From assembly GCA_033557835.1 (NCBI GenBank), contig JAWQRO010000210.1:1-48692 (forward strand): 48,692 bases of DNA, written 5' to 3'. This document shows, in pieces, positions 10,159 through 20,874 of the stretch. The position numbers were made by a program, and so were the translations under genes. Origin of the DNA: Helochares maculicollis (taxonomy: Eukaryota; Arthropoda; Insecta; Coleoptera; Hydrophilidae). The notes under the pieces were generated by a model. The model saw only the letters and a list, made by a program, of their open reading frames with translations, did no database searches and was not told the DNA's origin. The first letter of the stretch is position 1, and every line of letters begins with the position of its first letter.

Positions 10159-11289
10159 TTAGAAGCACTTGCGGTGGACAATACCAGGGCCGGATTCATC
10201 GTATTCTTGCTTGGAGATCCACATCTGTTGGAAGGTGGACAAGGAAGCAAGAATGGAACCACCGATCCAGACGGAGTATTTCCTTTCTGGGGGAGCGATG
10301 ATCTTGATCTTGATGGTGGATGGAGCCAAGGCGGTGATTTCCTTTTGCATACGGTCAGCAATACCGGGGTACATGGTGGTGCCACCAGAGAGTACGTTGT
10401 TGGCATACAAGTCCTTACGGATGTCTACGTCGCACTTCATGATGGAGTTGTATACGGTTTCATGGATACCGCAGGATTCCATACCCAAGAAGGAAGGTTG
10501 GAACAAGGCTTCTGGGCAGCGGAACCTTTCGTTGCCGATGGTGATGACTTGACCATCAGGAAGTTCGTAGCTCTTTTCCAAGGAGGTGGAGGCGGCAGCG
10601 GTGGCCATTTCTTGTTCAAAGTCCAAAGCGACATAGCAGAGTTTTTCCTTGATGTCACGGACAATTTCACGTTCAGCGGTGGTGGTGAATGAGTAGCCTC
10701 TTTCGGTGAGGATCTTCATGAGGTAGTCGGTCAAGTCACGACCGGCCAAGTCCAAACGGAGGATGGCGTGGGGAAGGGCATAACCTTCATAGATGGGGAC
10801 GGTGTGAGATACACCATCACCGGAGTCGAGGACAATACCGGTGGTACGACCGGAAGCGTACAAGGAGAGTACGGCTTGGATGGCTACATACATAGCTGGG
10901 GCGTTGAAGGTTTCAAACATGATTTGGGTCATCTTTTCACGATTGGCCTTGGGGTTCAAGGGGGCTTCAGTGAGAAGGATTGGGTGTTCTTCTGGGGCGA
11001 CACGGAGTTCATTGTAGAAGGTGTGATGCCAGATCTTTTCCATATCATCCCAGTTGGTGATGATGCCGTGTTCAATTGGGTATTTCAAAGTAAGGATACC
11101 TCTCTTGCTTTGGGCTTCGTCTCCTACGTATGAGTCTTTTTGACCCATACCGACCATGACGCCCTGATGTCTTGGGCGACCTACGATGGATGGGAAGACG
11201 GCGCGAGGAGCGTCATCTCCGGCGAAACCGGCCTTGCACATGCCGGAGCCGTTGTCAACGACCAACGCCGCAACATCATCGTCACACAT
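10159..11289 (-). CDS. actin, muscle type (Act57B/Act87E-like)
   Basis: The 376-residue product is full length for an insect actin and runs uninterrupted from ATG at 11289 to TAA at 10159. It polymerises into thin filaments with ATP hydrolysis. Visible landmarks: acidic start MCDDDVAAL; phosphate loop DNGSGMCKAGFAGDDAPRA (about residues 12-30); DNase-binding loop RHQGVMVGMGQKDSYVGDE; methyl-His context KYPIEHGI; second phosphate loop LDSGDGVSH; C-terminus GIVHRKCF. TSLEKSYELPDGQ, TIKIKIIAPPERKYSVWIGG and YANNVLSGG point to the larval/muscle group, closest from memory to Drosophila Act57B with Act87E as alternative. Absence of a coding intron argues against the Act79B and Act88F orthologs, which carry an intron near codon 307. 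Ile in EEHPILLTEAP, where I recall Val, is a mild oddity. Codon use is GC-rich at third positions, unlike the flanks, as in highly expressed genes. Orthology to one Drosophila paralog is not settled, so no symbol is given. Confidence 0.97.
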   Translation of the reverse strand: MCDDDVAALVVDNGSGMCKAGFAGDDAPRAVFPSIVGRPRHQGVMVGMGQKDSYVGDEAQSKRGILTLKYPIEHGIITNWDDMEKIWHHTFYNELRVAPEEHPILLTEAPLNPKANREKMTQIMFETFNAPAMYVAIQAVLSLYASGRTTGIVLDSGDGVSHTVPIYEGYALPHAILRLDLAGRDLTDYLMKILTERGYSFTTTAEREIVRDIKEKLCYVALDFEQEMATAAASTSLEKSYELPDGQVITIGNERFRCPEALFQPSFLGMESCGIHETVYNSIMKCDVDIRKDLYANNVLSGGTTMYPGIADRMQKEITALAPSTIKIKIIAPPERKYSVWIGGSILASLSTFQQMWISKQEYDESGPGIVHRKCF

Positions 11290-11364
11290 GGTGGTTTGTT
11301 TTGTGTTTTTGAACTACCCGCTAAGACAGAAACGACACGGCTGAGCTGCCAGCAACGTACAACT
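11290..11364 (-). promoter_or_regulatory. actin 5' leader, with a possible splice acceptor
   Basis: The leader just before the ATG is A-rich (TTCAAAAACACAAAAC), a favourable start context. A pyrimidine run ending in AG (TTTCTGTCTTAG, AG at 11321-11322) could be a 3' splice site. Several fly actin genes have an intron in the 5' leader just upstream of the ATG, so the true first exon might lie further right. If the nearby TATA box is used instead, the leader is unspliced and about 75 nt long. Confidence 0.45.
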
Positions 11365-11394
11365 GCCGCTACACCGGTTCCTCTACATTATATA
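11360..11394 (-). promoter_or_regulatory. candidate actin core promoter (TATA plus initiator)
   Basis: On the minus strand TATATAA occupies 11394-11388. A CAGTTG initiator-like motif (11365-11360, A at 11364) lies 30 bases downstream, which is canonical spacing. The block sits about 75 bases before the actin ATG and within GC-richer DNA. Confidence 0.55.
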
Positions 11395-11405
11395 CCTTCG
11401 ACCAT

Positions 11406-11487
11406 GCTGCTAGAAATAATTCAAGGTATCCATGTATGGCGTGCCGACGCTAGCGACGCAGACGCCGAGCGTCGTCCCAAAATAAGG
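11406..11487 (-). promoter_or_regulatory. possible muscle regulatory motifs upstream of actin
   Basis: CTAGAAATAA near 11411-11420 is one base off the MEF2 consensus CTA(A/T)4TAR. CCAAAATAAGG at 11477-11487 resembles a CArG box with one extra A/T base. Both lie within about 125 bases upstream of the proposed start site. Muscle actin genes are known MEF2/SRF-type targets, so the position makes sense, but neither site is a perfect match. Confidence 0.3.
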
Positions 11488-11619
11488 AGACCACTCTATG
11501 GATAGTGGGAGGTGCACAACACACACAAACCATAGCACTACACACTGAATTTTCTGCACTTTTCCAAAATTGTACCTCTTACCATAATTGACCACATTCA
11601 TTCCGCTTTCCCTCCCTGA

Positions 11620-14600
11620 TCTCTCTTAATTACGTACGTACACATATGAACTTTCCCGAAAGAGCGTAATTTTAATTAACTCATCAATCGGATACTTTAT
11701 TTTCCGATCACTCGTTTAATGGCCAATTTCAATTTCGTTTGGTGGACATCAACACTGCTCCATTAAAGCATGCTTGGACATATGCTTAAGTATATTTCAC
11801 ATTTTTACAAATTCCATTTACAGAGATAATTTGTATTTTGCTATATGATTTCAAGCTCCATTACAATACTTGGCGCGTTAATAATTTAAATGTTGCTGAG
11901 ACTGCAAATTGAATTACTGAAATTAATAATTCAGATGAAGTTAATGCTTTAGCTACTTTATTAACTGTAGATTAATAATACTTAAAAATTGCAAAAACAA
12001 TTTCTATCTTTAGGTATATAGAATGCATTCTGTTGACTTTCCGTGTAATGTTTTCATAATGATTTTGAGGCGCACATGGTTGATGATTATCAAGAGACAG
12101 AATGTCAATTGTCAATGGTCTTAGAGTCAAAAAACATTAAATACAGAGCTTAAGTTTTGGATGAATGAGCGAAGCGATAAATGAAACATTTCGGCTATGG
12201 TATGATGTTCAACGTTAGTTGTAACTTAATGACTACATAGAAACGCTTGCGACAGTCTATTAGTTTAATTTTAATAGAAGTTTAATAGAAGTTAAGTATT
12301 CAACGCATAACGATTCATAAAGAAAAATGATGCCAAAGTGTAGGGTAATATTTTCCTGTAGAGGTTAATAACTTTTGTTCAATCGCTTAAAATATTGATG
12401 ACAATGGAATTGAAGAAAAAACTAATATAATATATTAATTACAAGGTTTAAATAGTAAGTTCTTCAACGGCTCATTGCCCTAACTTTCTTGATTGACGAT
12501 CATTAATTTCAAAATTGAAGAATCTTAGTATTAACAGACTTATATTATTACACAATAAAATTCTGTATTCTGTATAAAAATAAAATTGAAATTCATCGAT
12601 TTCATATTTTACATGTCCAAAGTTTTATTTCTGTTCAAAATGAAAATTTACTGTAAGCGAATGATTGCCTTAATTTAATATTGTTAAAAGTTTTTGATGC
12701 GTAAGTATTTCTATAATAAACTGAAACCATAATGTGAAGACGTTGACATCCTGTCAGTTGTTTATTATCAGCGAACTTGGTTCTGCATGTATATGAAATT
12801 ATTTACAGCTTAATGCTTCCATAGATGACATCTCAAATCGTTAATAGATTAGTAGACAGTTATAACATATAATTTGTTAAGAACAAAACTTTTGAAAACT
12901 TAGTCCAAGTTTTCAGGGCGCTATAGATTATTTTTTCGAATCTAATTATCACGTTTGAACTTATATTTATTTGAGATTCTGGAAGAAAATAGCTTGGTTT
13001 AGAAAAGTTTTTACATTCTCTAGAAATATTCGCCATCTAGAGAACTTATAGTAATCAAAAATCGACGACTTAAGTTATCTTGAACAAAAGTACATTGAAA
13101 ATCATTTGATGTCCGTGTACAAATTTTGCTATTACGAGTTCATAAGAAACCGAGCCGACAATTACATTAAATATTTCAAGGATCTTTGAAATGAATGCGG
13201 TTTTGGACCAAATTGATAAACAGGATTTACCAACTTACTTGAAAGTAATTATATTTTACGATTATTTTCTTATTATTAATAAAATAATGTCTATTCAAGT
13301 AGTGTATGATAATTAAATGTGAATCGCATTTACTTGGCAAAATTTATTGTACAGTATGTGTTACCTGAGACGTATACTAGCTGGAAAAGTGTTGCAATTG
13401 TTGGGAATCAGTTTTCTCAAACAGTTTTCTGTTCACTTGACGGATTCCTTTGAAATGCGATAATGTTTGGTGGTAACAAATTAAAACACTCAAATTAGGA
13501 ATGTATCATGAAGGACATATAATCATTTTATACACTCCGGCATCAGCAAGTCCTAGGTGTTTTTTCGAATTTTTCTCTTAACATTGTAGAAGTTTTTCTG
13601 GATAGCTTTATATTTATTTCATAGAAAAGAAGTTAAAATTAAAAAAAAAGATTTTACTACAGTTTTACTTGTAATTTTAGTTTATTATTAAAGCATCGTT
13701 TTTATTCGTTATTATTGTGTTCTGCAACATTAGATTTTCTAAATCGATTCGTGATGCAATTTTATATTTTAAATTTAAAAACATATTATTTCATAAAATG
13801 GAGCAACCGGTGATATGTTATAGCCTTAGCGTTTTGGTCTTTGGACGATATAAAGCCACTAAATAAAGAGTATATATAGATTTACCTGAGACAAGAATGA
13901 AATCTATTGATAGTTCATCACAAAATGAAATAATGAACTATAACATTTTGTGAACAATATTGTATTAAATGTTTAAGATTAATTTATGACAATATTTTAA
14001 ATATATTTCTTTTTGAAGCATTATGCATGAGGTTGTGTTTTTTGTCCACGTACGCGGAATTATTTATTCTCATCATGTTACATTAATATTTGGTAGTAAG
14101 ATACTAGAGTGTGAGTGTTAAAATTTTAATATATTTAAAAAAGTACTAAAAATATTGAAACGGGGCAGAAAATTTCATTAAAAACGACATGTATACTGTT
14201 TGTTGAATAATGATATTAAAATCTCCCTAAAAATATCAATTTAGCCTTAGATTATGTAAATGTTATTTTCCCTTAACTGAGATGTTTATAAATTAAACAG
14301 TTAATTATTAAATGTGCAGTCAATGATTTTACAAAGAACTGCATAAAATATTAAATAGTGAGATTTAGCAGCGAAGCTATTTTTATAAGACACAACTTTA
14401 ATACTGTAAAATGAATGCCCTTTTGATAAACAAACGTTAAATTGATATCAGCTATAAAACAAATATTTGAATAGAAATTATAGATAACAAAAGCACAAAT
14501 CGAGCTAAAAACGTCTCTATGTTTCCTTGTCGGCTTAGCAAAAGAACACAGAAAAGTATATAAAAAAGTTTTATCAACAGAGGAATATATGATTTTAATA

Positions 14601-14630
14601 AATAGGAAAACAAAATTGTTCCAAAACACA
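11620..14630. other. AT-rich intergenic stretch upstream of actin
   Basis: No gene or element recognised. A minus-strand junction TTCATTCTTGTCTCAG|GTAAAT at 13886|13885 looks like a combined splice site but is unsupported. CATATG E-box cores occur near 11644 and 11779. Confidence 0.4.
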
Positions 14631-14639
14631 GAAACCTAG

Positions 14640-15128
14640 CTACAAACAGAAAAAAGGATGACAAAAACAAAAATTGGAGCACTTAATGAACACCAGCTAG
14701 GCTTATGTAAAGGAAGGTCAATACGAGAAGAAATATTTAAAATGAAAATATAAACAGAACGTTATGAGAAAAAACTGACACTATTTTGGTATTTATGGGT
14801 TTCAATAATGAGGATGTAGATGTATAAATTATTGAAAGACTAAACACTCCACAATTAATAAGATTACCACAAATGACACAACTACAAAAATTGTAATGAA
14901 GATAGGAGCAAAGTTAATCAAAGAATTTCAAAATGAAGTGTGGATTGCGACAATCCGTTAACCGTAATCCTCTTCAATCTGATGTTGGAAGAAAATCAAA
15001 CTCGCTAAAATAAATAAAAAAGTCCAGTCTATTACATACGACATTAAATGCGATATACCAAAATGGATTTAACTGGGTAACAAAATAGATATAGAGACGT
15101 GAAGTGTAGGCTTTAAAATACTGCGTTA
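14640..15128 (+). mobile_element. non-LTR retrotransposon remnant, RT part (left of a mariner insertion)
   Basis: Translations in shifting frames keep landmarks of a non-LTR reverse transcriptase in the right order. HQLGLCKGRSIREEIFKM (about 14691-14744) matches the HQ.GFRKGRS block. GLRQ is followed at the expected distance by LFNLMLEENQTR, the GLRQGD.LSP.LFNLMLE block. LVGNKIDIET-like text before 15110 sits where YADD follows, though the box itself is not preserved. Many stops and frame changes show great age. The sequence is cut at 15128 by the mariner and resumes at 16391. Confidence 0.7.
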
Positions 15129-16388
15129 GTTGAAAAGTTCACGGAACGTAGACTTTATTTCGTTGATAGAGCTACAATTTCGACTGCATTCAAGGTCACA
15201 TGCTTCTAATGAACGCTTCTGCAAATTTCCACTCGTTATGACTTGTCCGTGTGTTTTTATGACGCTTTCATGTTAGACGTGTCAACAGAATTTAATCATG
15301 GAAAAAATTGAGCATCATGCAGTAGTAACATTTTTAGTGAAAAAAAAGTTTGAAGGCGATGGAAATTTATAGTGAAATGGTGAATGTGTTAGAGAATGCC
15401 GCTCCATCTGAAACGACGGCTTGTAAGTGGGCATTAGAATTTATACGCGGTCGCACAAGCCTAGAAGATGATCCTCGTTCAGGAAGTCCAAAAATTGTGA
15501 CCACTGAAGAAATGATTGATACCATTCTTGATAGGGTTATGTATGACAGAAAGTTACCCTTGAGTGAGATTTCTGAGACCATGAATATCTCAACTGAGCA
15601 AGTACTTCATATTTTGAAAGATGTGCTAGGTCTCAGAAAGCTCTGAGCACGATGGGTACCGCATTTCTTAAATTGTGATCAAAAAAGACTTCGAGTGAAT
15701 CTTTCTAAGGACCATTAGGAGCTTTTTCAAAAACATAAAAAAGATTTTGTACGTCGTTTCGTCACTTTGGATGAAACCTAGATGTACCACTATGATCCCA
15801 AGCTGCGACAACAAACCTCAGAGTGGGCTGAGCCTGGTTGTTCAGCCCCAAAACAACCAACATGGTCCAAATCATGCAAAAAGGTTATGGCATCTGTTTT
15901 CTAGGATGCAAAGGGCATTTTGTTGATCGATTATCGTCAAACTGGTAAAACTATAGAGAGAGAGTTTTATTCAAATCTGTTGGATAAGTTAAATACAAAA
16001 TTAAAGAAAAAAGACCTGGCTTGAAGAAGAAAAATATCCATTTCCATCAAGATAACGCGCCAGTACACAAATGTGTTCAAACAATGGCCAAATTGAACGA
16101 TTTACGGTATGGATTGATCGAACATCCCCCTTAATCTCCCGAACTAGCTCCTTCGGACTTCCATCTATTTCCAAATTTAAAAACATTTCTTCGTGGAAAG
16201 CGTTTTTTCTCAAATGAAGGAGCTATAGCGACTGTGAACCAATATTTTGATGAGCTTCCAGAAATCGACTTTAGAGATGGTATAACTGAATTGGAAAATT
16301 GTTGGAGATATGGGAGAATACATTGAAGACTGCGGGTATTTTTTTTAGTTTTGCTCTTTTTTTATCCCCGCTCCGCGACCTTTTCAAC
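15129..16388 (+). mobile_element. mariner element, complete ends, inserted in a retrotransposon
   Basis: Imperfect terminal inverted repeats bound it: GTTGAAAAGTTCACGGAACG at the left and, on the minus strand, GTTGAAAAGGTCGCGGAG at the right. TA lies on both sides (15127-15128, 16389-16390). The length is 1260 bp. Both flanks belong to the same decayed non-LTR element, so this insertion is the younger of the two. Confidence 0.88.
15298..16337 (+). pseudogene. mariner transposase with frameshift and several stops
   Basis: The start ATGGAAAAAATTGAG (MEKIEHHAVV) is followed by a frameshift into IYSEMVNVLENAAPS. Then come the helix-turn-helix linker GRTSLEDDPRSGSPK, a stop after GLRKL, and ARWVPHFL. 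RRFVTLDET carries the first catalytic Asp and is followed directly by a stop. SCKKVMASVF and DAKGILLIDY follow. HFHQDNAPVHK holds the second Asp and SPELAPSDFHLFPNLK the third. The two are 34 residues apart, the mariner D34D spacing. All three Asp survive, but at least five disruptions prevent expression. The type differs from the Mos1-like copies at 20875 and 27528. Confidence 0.85.
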
Positions 16389-16390
16389 TA

Positions 16391-16965
16391 AACTAGTATT
16401 GAAATAAAGACATAGTGTATGGACAAATTAAGAATTTAATTGAAACAGGTATTTTAAAAGTAAGGTTTCAAGAGGTTTCTTATGTTTAGGTATGATATTT
16501 ACCAAACAATAAGATGTGCAATTGCGATAAAGAAGCGTATAAAAAGCAGTAAAAGTGGATGGGTAGACAGCAATAATAAAGTGAATAGTGATTTATGTAT
16601 GTAAAACGTGGACGATAGGAAAATCGAAGCAAAATCAACTCAGACATAAGACGGAAAACTTTTGAGAGTAAGCTATTGTGGAGGAATGATTGAAGAAGGA
16701 AAAGAAGAAGGATAAACGAAGAATATAAGACCCAGAATAACAACTTGGATATAGTTTTAGTAATGAAGATACAAAGGTTGCCGTGTAAAGGTCATATAAA
16801 AACACAGAATAGGAAAGGATGACTAAGGTGGTATTACAAATCGTGGGAGGAAAAGAAGAAAAGAAAGTCCAAGCCTAATATGGAAGAAATTAATAGAAGA
16901 GAGTATAGAGAGGATGGGCACATCTGAATGGAAACTAAAAGCACATGGTAGCCTGTAGAGTGATA
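16391..16965 (+). mobile_element. non-LTR retrotransposon remnant, C-terminal part (right of the mariner)
   Basis: Fragments match the conserved C-terminal region of RNase-H-less non-LTR elements. KLLWRND is followed by RRKRRRINEEYK (family WRRR.N.ELY), then LDIVLVMKIQRLPCKGHI (family IV..IKI.RLRWLGH.). GRKRRKESPSLIWKKLIEE (family GRPR.RW.D.V..DL) and ERMGTSEWKLKAHG (L.....NW...A.DR) follow. Order and orientation continue those of 14640-15128, so both pieces are one element split by the mariner. The frame is broken many times. The clade is not assigned. Confidence 0.75.
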
Positions 16966-16969
16966 AAAA

Positions 16970-18900
16970 TATTTTTCTTGAATATATGACTAAATTTAAC
17001 TACATTATTACCATATAGCAATTTCTTCTCTAAGAAAGGTACTTCTCAGATTATAAGATGTTTTTTTATCAATCGGGTCTTAGGCAGATGATTCAGTTCA
17101 AATAAAATAAGATTACTGTTCTCTAAAGAGTACTTAAGTTATATTTGCAAATAAAATTCACGAACTATCATAACCTATAACTCAGCCAAATTAATTAATA
17201 ATTAAAATCTGAACATGTATTTTATGCATTCAAATTTTTGCCTAACAATATTGATTAATGATATTGTTCATTTGTTTGGCAGAAAAAGGTAAGTAAAACT
17301 GTCCAGGTATAGCTTAGTTAAAACAGTAAATATTTACTGAACATTTCTTATGACGCGGTAGATAGTTTAGCTAAACATATATAAAGGATCGTAAAAATTC
17401 GTAAAAACTATAGAAATCACAAGAGTTATTAACTAAAAGTAATTAAAATGGACAGATAGTGTAAAATATGAGCAAGTGCCAAAGAATGGATGACACATAG
17501 AGAAATTCACCGTCAGGTATTAGAGTATATTTTTTTGGACAATGAAATGCTTTCTTCGCACGAATTTTTGGCAAGCTTGCAAAATTGTTTTTAAATACAC
17601 CAAATTCCTCCAGGATCGTACTCACAAAGTCCAAAGTGAAATAGCTTTCTTGGTGGTTAAAGTGGGATCTCAGCCAAAGCCGAGCCTGGTCAATTGGCAA
17701 ATCCTTCACTACACTCGCTTATTACCGCGTGTTATATTTATTACGTGGCCTCTCAACCAAATTTCGATTACTACTTCATGCATAACAAACCAAATTTGGC
17801 ACAATCATGTTTTTTGTATTTGTCTTGATTTGCTTATTTGAAGAATTCGCTATAATTTTAGCCGTTCAGCTCTTCATATGCACAATCTTCGATTTTTATC
17901 CACTCCAATTTATAGTCGTCACATTTCGTCTATGTCCCTCATTTTTACCTGCCTTACATAAACATTCTTTTAGTGACTGCATTAAGGATTTTTAGTGGCG
18001 TAATAAAATAATGGGGCCTCATCAAACGCCGAACTACAGCAAACGCGCTTATATATGATTACATGGCGTATGAATCTATTTCGGGAAACGGAAGCGTTTT
18101 CTTTTTTAATAGGTCACCCAGTTTCTTTCCCGCAAAAACGGACATATAAAACTTTTCCCTCCCATAATATTGATATAAACGGTTTTTACGACCTCCCAAC
18201 ATCATATTTTACCTATACGTATGTAAATATGTCTTATAAAAACGCCAGCCCCCCCGAAAATAACTCTGGGAAAGTTTTAAGTACTTCCTAATGAGATGTA
18301 AATGTTCGCACGGACAAAAATAATGTACCTTCAATTATGAAAATGGAATGTCAGCTTCCAAGCTGTGTAGGTGTGTATGATGTATAAATGATGTAGGTTT
18401 TACTTATTTATGTAGAGTGAAGAAGAAAAGGTAATTACCTTAAATATAAGTGAATATGAAGTTCTTGATGATGGCATTAATGTTGCCTTATTGCATATGG
18501 CATTTATACATCATTATCGATTAAAGCGCAATTCTGGCAGTAATTCGAGCTGTGTGGTTTGGTTTCATTATAAATTAAATGATCTTCTTTTGAAAATGAC
18601 TGGCGAGGTTTACAAATGGAGCAGAATTGCATTTGTCGGTAGTACCCAACATTTTAATTTTAAAATTAGAATTATTTTCCATATTTTCGTTACATTGTCT
18701 ATTCTGCGCGAGAGTTCTATTTCCTAACGGTTATCATCAGTATCAAAAGGGGAAACTTTGCAGGATATTTTGTGTGTAACTGAATTTAGCTTTTGGTTGT
18801 ACAGATGGATAGTTGTGTAGGTAAATCCTTCCCTGAGTATAGAATTACCCAACAGCTTACACATTTAGTAAAGCAGACAAAGCACAGATTTCCCTTTCCC
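16970..18900. other. AT-rich stretch with one coding-like open frame
   Basis: No firm gene. An 88-codon minus-strand frame at 17443-17709 encodes mixed-composition sequence (KDLPIDQARLWLRSHFN, TLDFVSTILEEFGVFK) and may be a decayed element fragment. No homolog was recognised and no splice or poly(A) signals are clear. Confidence 0.35.
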
Positions 18901-18949
18901 AATATTTACAGATTTGATAGGCTCGTGTTAGTTTTAGCAAGCAAGCCTC

Positions 18950-19259
18950 CGCCGTGGAAAGAAGGACGCGGTTAATGTAGGGCGGTTGTGGAGGAGAGGG
19001 TAAAAAAATATTTGCTGCTTGTTCGATCCGGCATTTGGTTAATCCGCGTGCATCCCGTTGTTGTCTTCGATTATCCGAAAATAAAATCTAGATTTTTCCC
19101 TCGGTTTGTCTTTTCTGGGCAGGTGTTGTTGGGATCACGTAGGCCGGGGATGACCTCGCCGGCACCCCGCGTCCCGCAGGTCACCTGCTGAAGTATGACC
19201 AGACCATCGAATCGATATATAAGCGGCGTGGGACAACATTCTCCTTGAACTCTCTGTCA
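18950..19259 (+). promoter_or_regulatory. GC-rich promoter-like block, TATA box facing right
   Basis: This is a GC-rich island within AT-rich DNA. It ends in TATATAAG at 19216-19223, followed about 40 bases later by GTCAGAAATTC, a loose initiator. Upstream lie TGACCT (19151), AGGTCA (19178-19183) overlapping the E-box CACCTG (19182-19187), TGACCA (19196), and TAATCC and GATTATCC motifs near 19040-19075. Nuclear-receptor half-sites and E-boxes this close to a TATA box suggest a regulated promoter. No gene is recognised downstream within the window. Confidence 0.4.
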
Positions 19260-19394
19260 GAAATTCATTACATCGCTTGCTCTTCCAAAATTAATTATTT
19301 TTAAGGAACTTTTCCAATTGTAGAGACTTACTGTAGGTCCTCTTTCTGCGGTTAACTACGGGCCATCGTATGGCAATCGCATCGGCGGGCAAAG
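19260..19394 (+). other. possible first exon (ATG then AAAG|GTAATA donor)
   Basis: Downstream of the TATA block, ATG at 19370 opens MAIASAGK. After one further base an AAAG|GTAATA donor-like site occurs at 19394|19395. If used, this is a short first coding exon ending in phase 1, with a long intron to the right. It is inferred from motifs only; no matching second exon could be proven. Confidence 0.2.
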
Positions 19395-19399
19395 GTAAT

Positions 19400-20436
19400 A
19401 TAAATAGTAAATATAGCGGGTCAATGTTAATGCGCGGAAATGTCAACGGCTATGTTTCATTCGAAATCCTTAGACGTCTTTTTTACAACGAATTTACCGG
19501 AGCTCTCTTGCATATTCATGGGTGTTTTAACATAATGATGGGAACATGGTTATACTATTAGCGATGTGCCATCATATTTAATATGCAGTACTTGACGTTA
19601 ATGGAGAGATGTAGTTGGGAAAATCAAAGAAAATAATTCGTGGTCCACAACAGCGTTTTCCATAAAGTTGAGCAAGTCAGCCTTGTAATAGTAAAATTAA
19701 CATTGTACTCTATATCATTAGTTGCATCGCCGATCATAAAGAATTAAACAATATGGCAGTGAGCTGTAGATAAGCTAGTTAATATGCAAAATTTTATCTT
19801 ATATTTTAAAATTTATTGGAGGAGATAAACTAACAACGGTCACAGTTAAGATAAAGTCAACAATGTTTAGCAAGGCTATAAATTCAAATATTTATTGTAT
19901 TCGTTTAATTTGTATATTAATTTCGATTTGCTGATTGATTTATTAAGTTGACAAGTCATTTGGGTACAGTAGTTGAATTGTTTATTACATTCAATTATTT
20001 GTCAATTTTATTGTTTTCATGAAATGTTTCAATATTCATTCTAATTGTGTCATAATTTTTTTTCTAGTATTATTTTAGTCTTGTACCGAAAATTGTTGAT
20101 TAACAAAAACAAAAACATTTGAAAATTGTTCCATCATGAACGTAATTTAAACCCAAAAATAGAATCCTTTTGATATTAATGTGTCTCCTCTGCCTGTAAT
20201 TGAAACCTTTATTGTCCCTTGTCATGTAATTTAGCAAAAAAAGTTGTCACAATCGATGAAAATATATCGATGTAATTGTGTACTTATAATAGGAAAATGT
20301 AGAGCTATAGAAACTACGTCATATCGTTGGATATTATGGCAAGTGAATGGAATAAACCAGGTGTGTTGTTCGGTGCTGTGTTGTGGTTACACTGCTATGC
20401 TGCTGGGTGTACAATGTAAATGATCACTTTTATATC
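19400..20436. other. AT-rich stretch, nothing firm
   Basis: No gene seen. Two ATCGAT cores lie close together near 20254 and 20267 (ATCGATGAAAATATATCGAT), resembling DREF-type sites. Confidence 0.4.
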
Positions 20437-20456
20437 GGCCCGGCCGCAGCCGGGCC
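20437..20456. repeat. perfect GC-only 8-bp hairpin
   Basis: GGCCCGGC (20437-20444) and GCCGGGCC (20449-20456) are exact inverted repeats around a CGCA loop. The surroundings are strongly AT-rich, so the structure stands out. Function unknown. Confidence 0.7.
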
Positions 20457-20874
20457 CAAGCTGCATTCAACAATGAAACATAATTTTTTATCATGTATTG
20501 TAAATTAGAATGTCAGATTGAAAAATACCCACTCATAAATATCGATTATTCCTATTGTAAAGGGTTAAAGGACAAATACATAAATATATTAGTACAAGTA
20601 AATGTCTTTAATACATACAAATGTGCATACACCATATTAATCACGGTGTATCAGTATTGTATGGCTGTTTTCGTTGGCTTAGTTTGTTTGTGCAATTGTT
20701 GAAAATAAGTAACTGAAATATTAGAGAAATTAAACTTTTTAATTACTCAGTTAATTCTTGGCAGGTTTTTCCTGCGTAACTACGTAATAGTAATAACGAT
20801 TGACAATTTACTGAAAACTATTTTTTTATAAGAAAAATTTGAGTGTCTGTTCAATATTCCCGAAAACAGAAATA

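Noticed and set aside
10138..11505. Long plus-strand open frames (up to 184 codons) opposite actin
   Set aside because: They are antisense shadows of the GC3-rich actin coding sequence and read as Gly/Val/Asp-rich text with no gene signals.
19018..19032. GTTCGATCC, a tRNA T-loop-like motif
   Set aside because: No matching acceptor, D or anticodon stems upstream within tRNA length.
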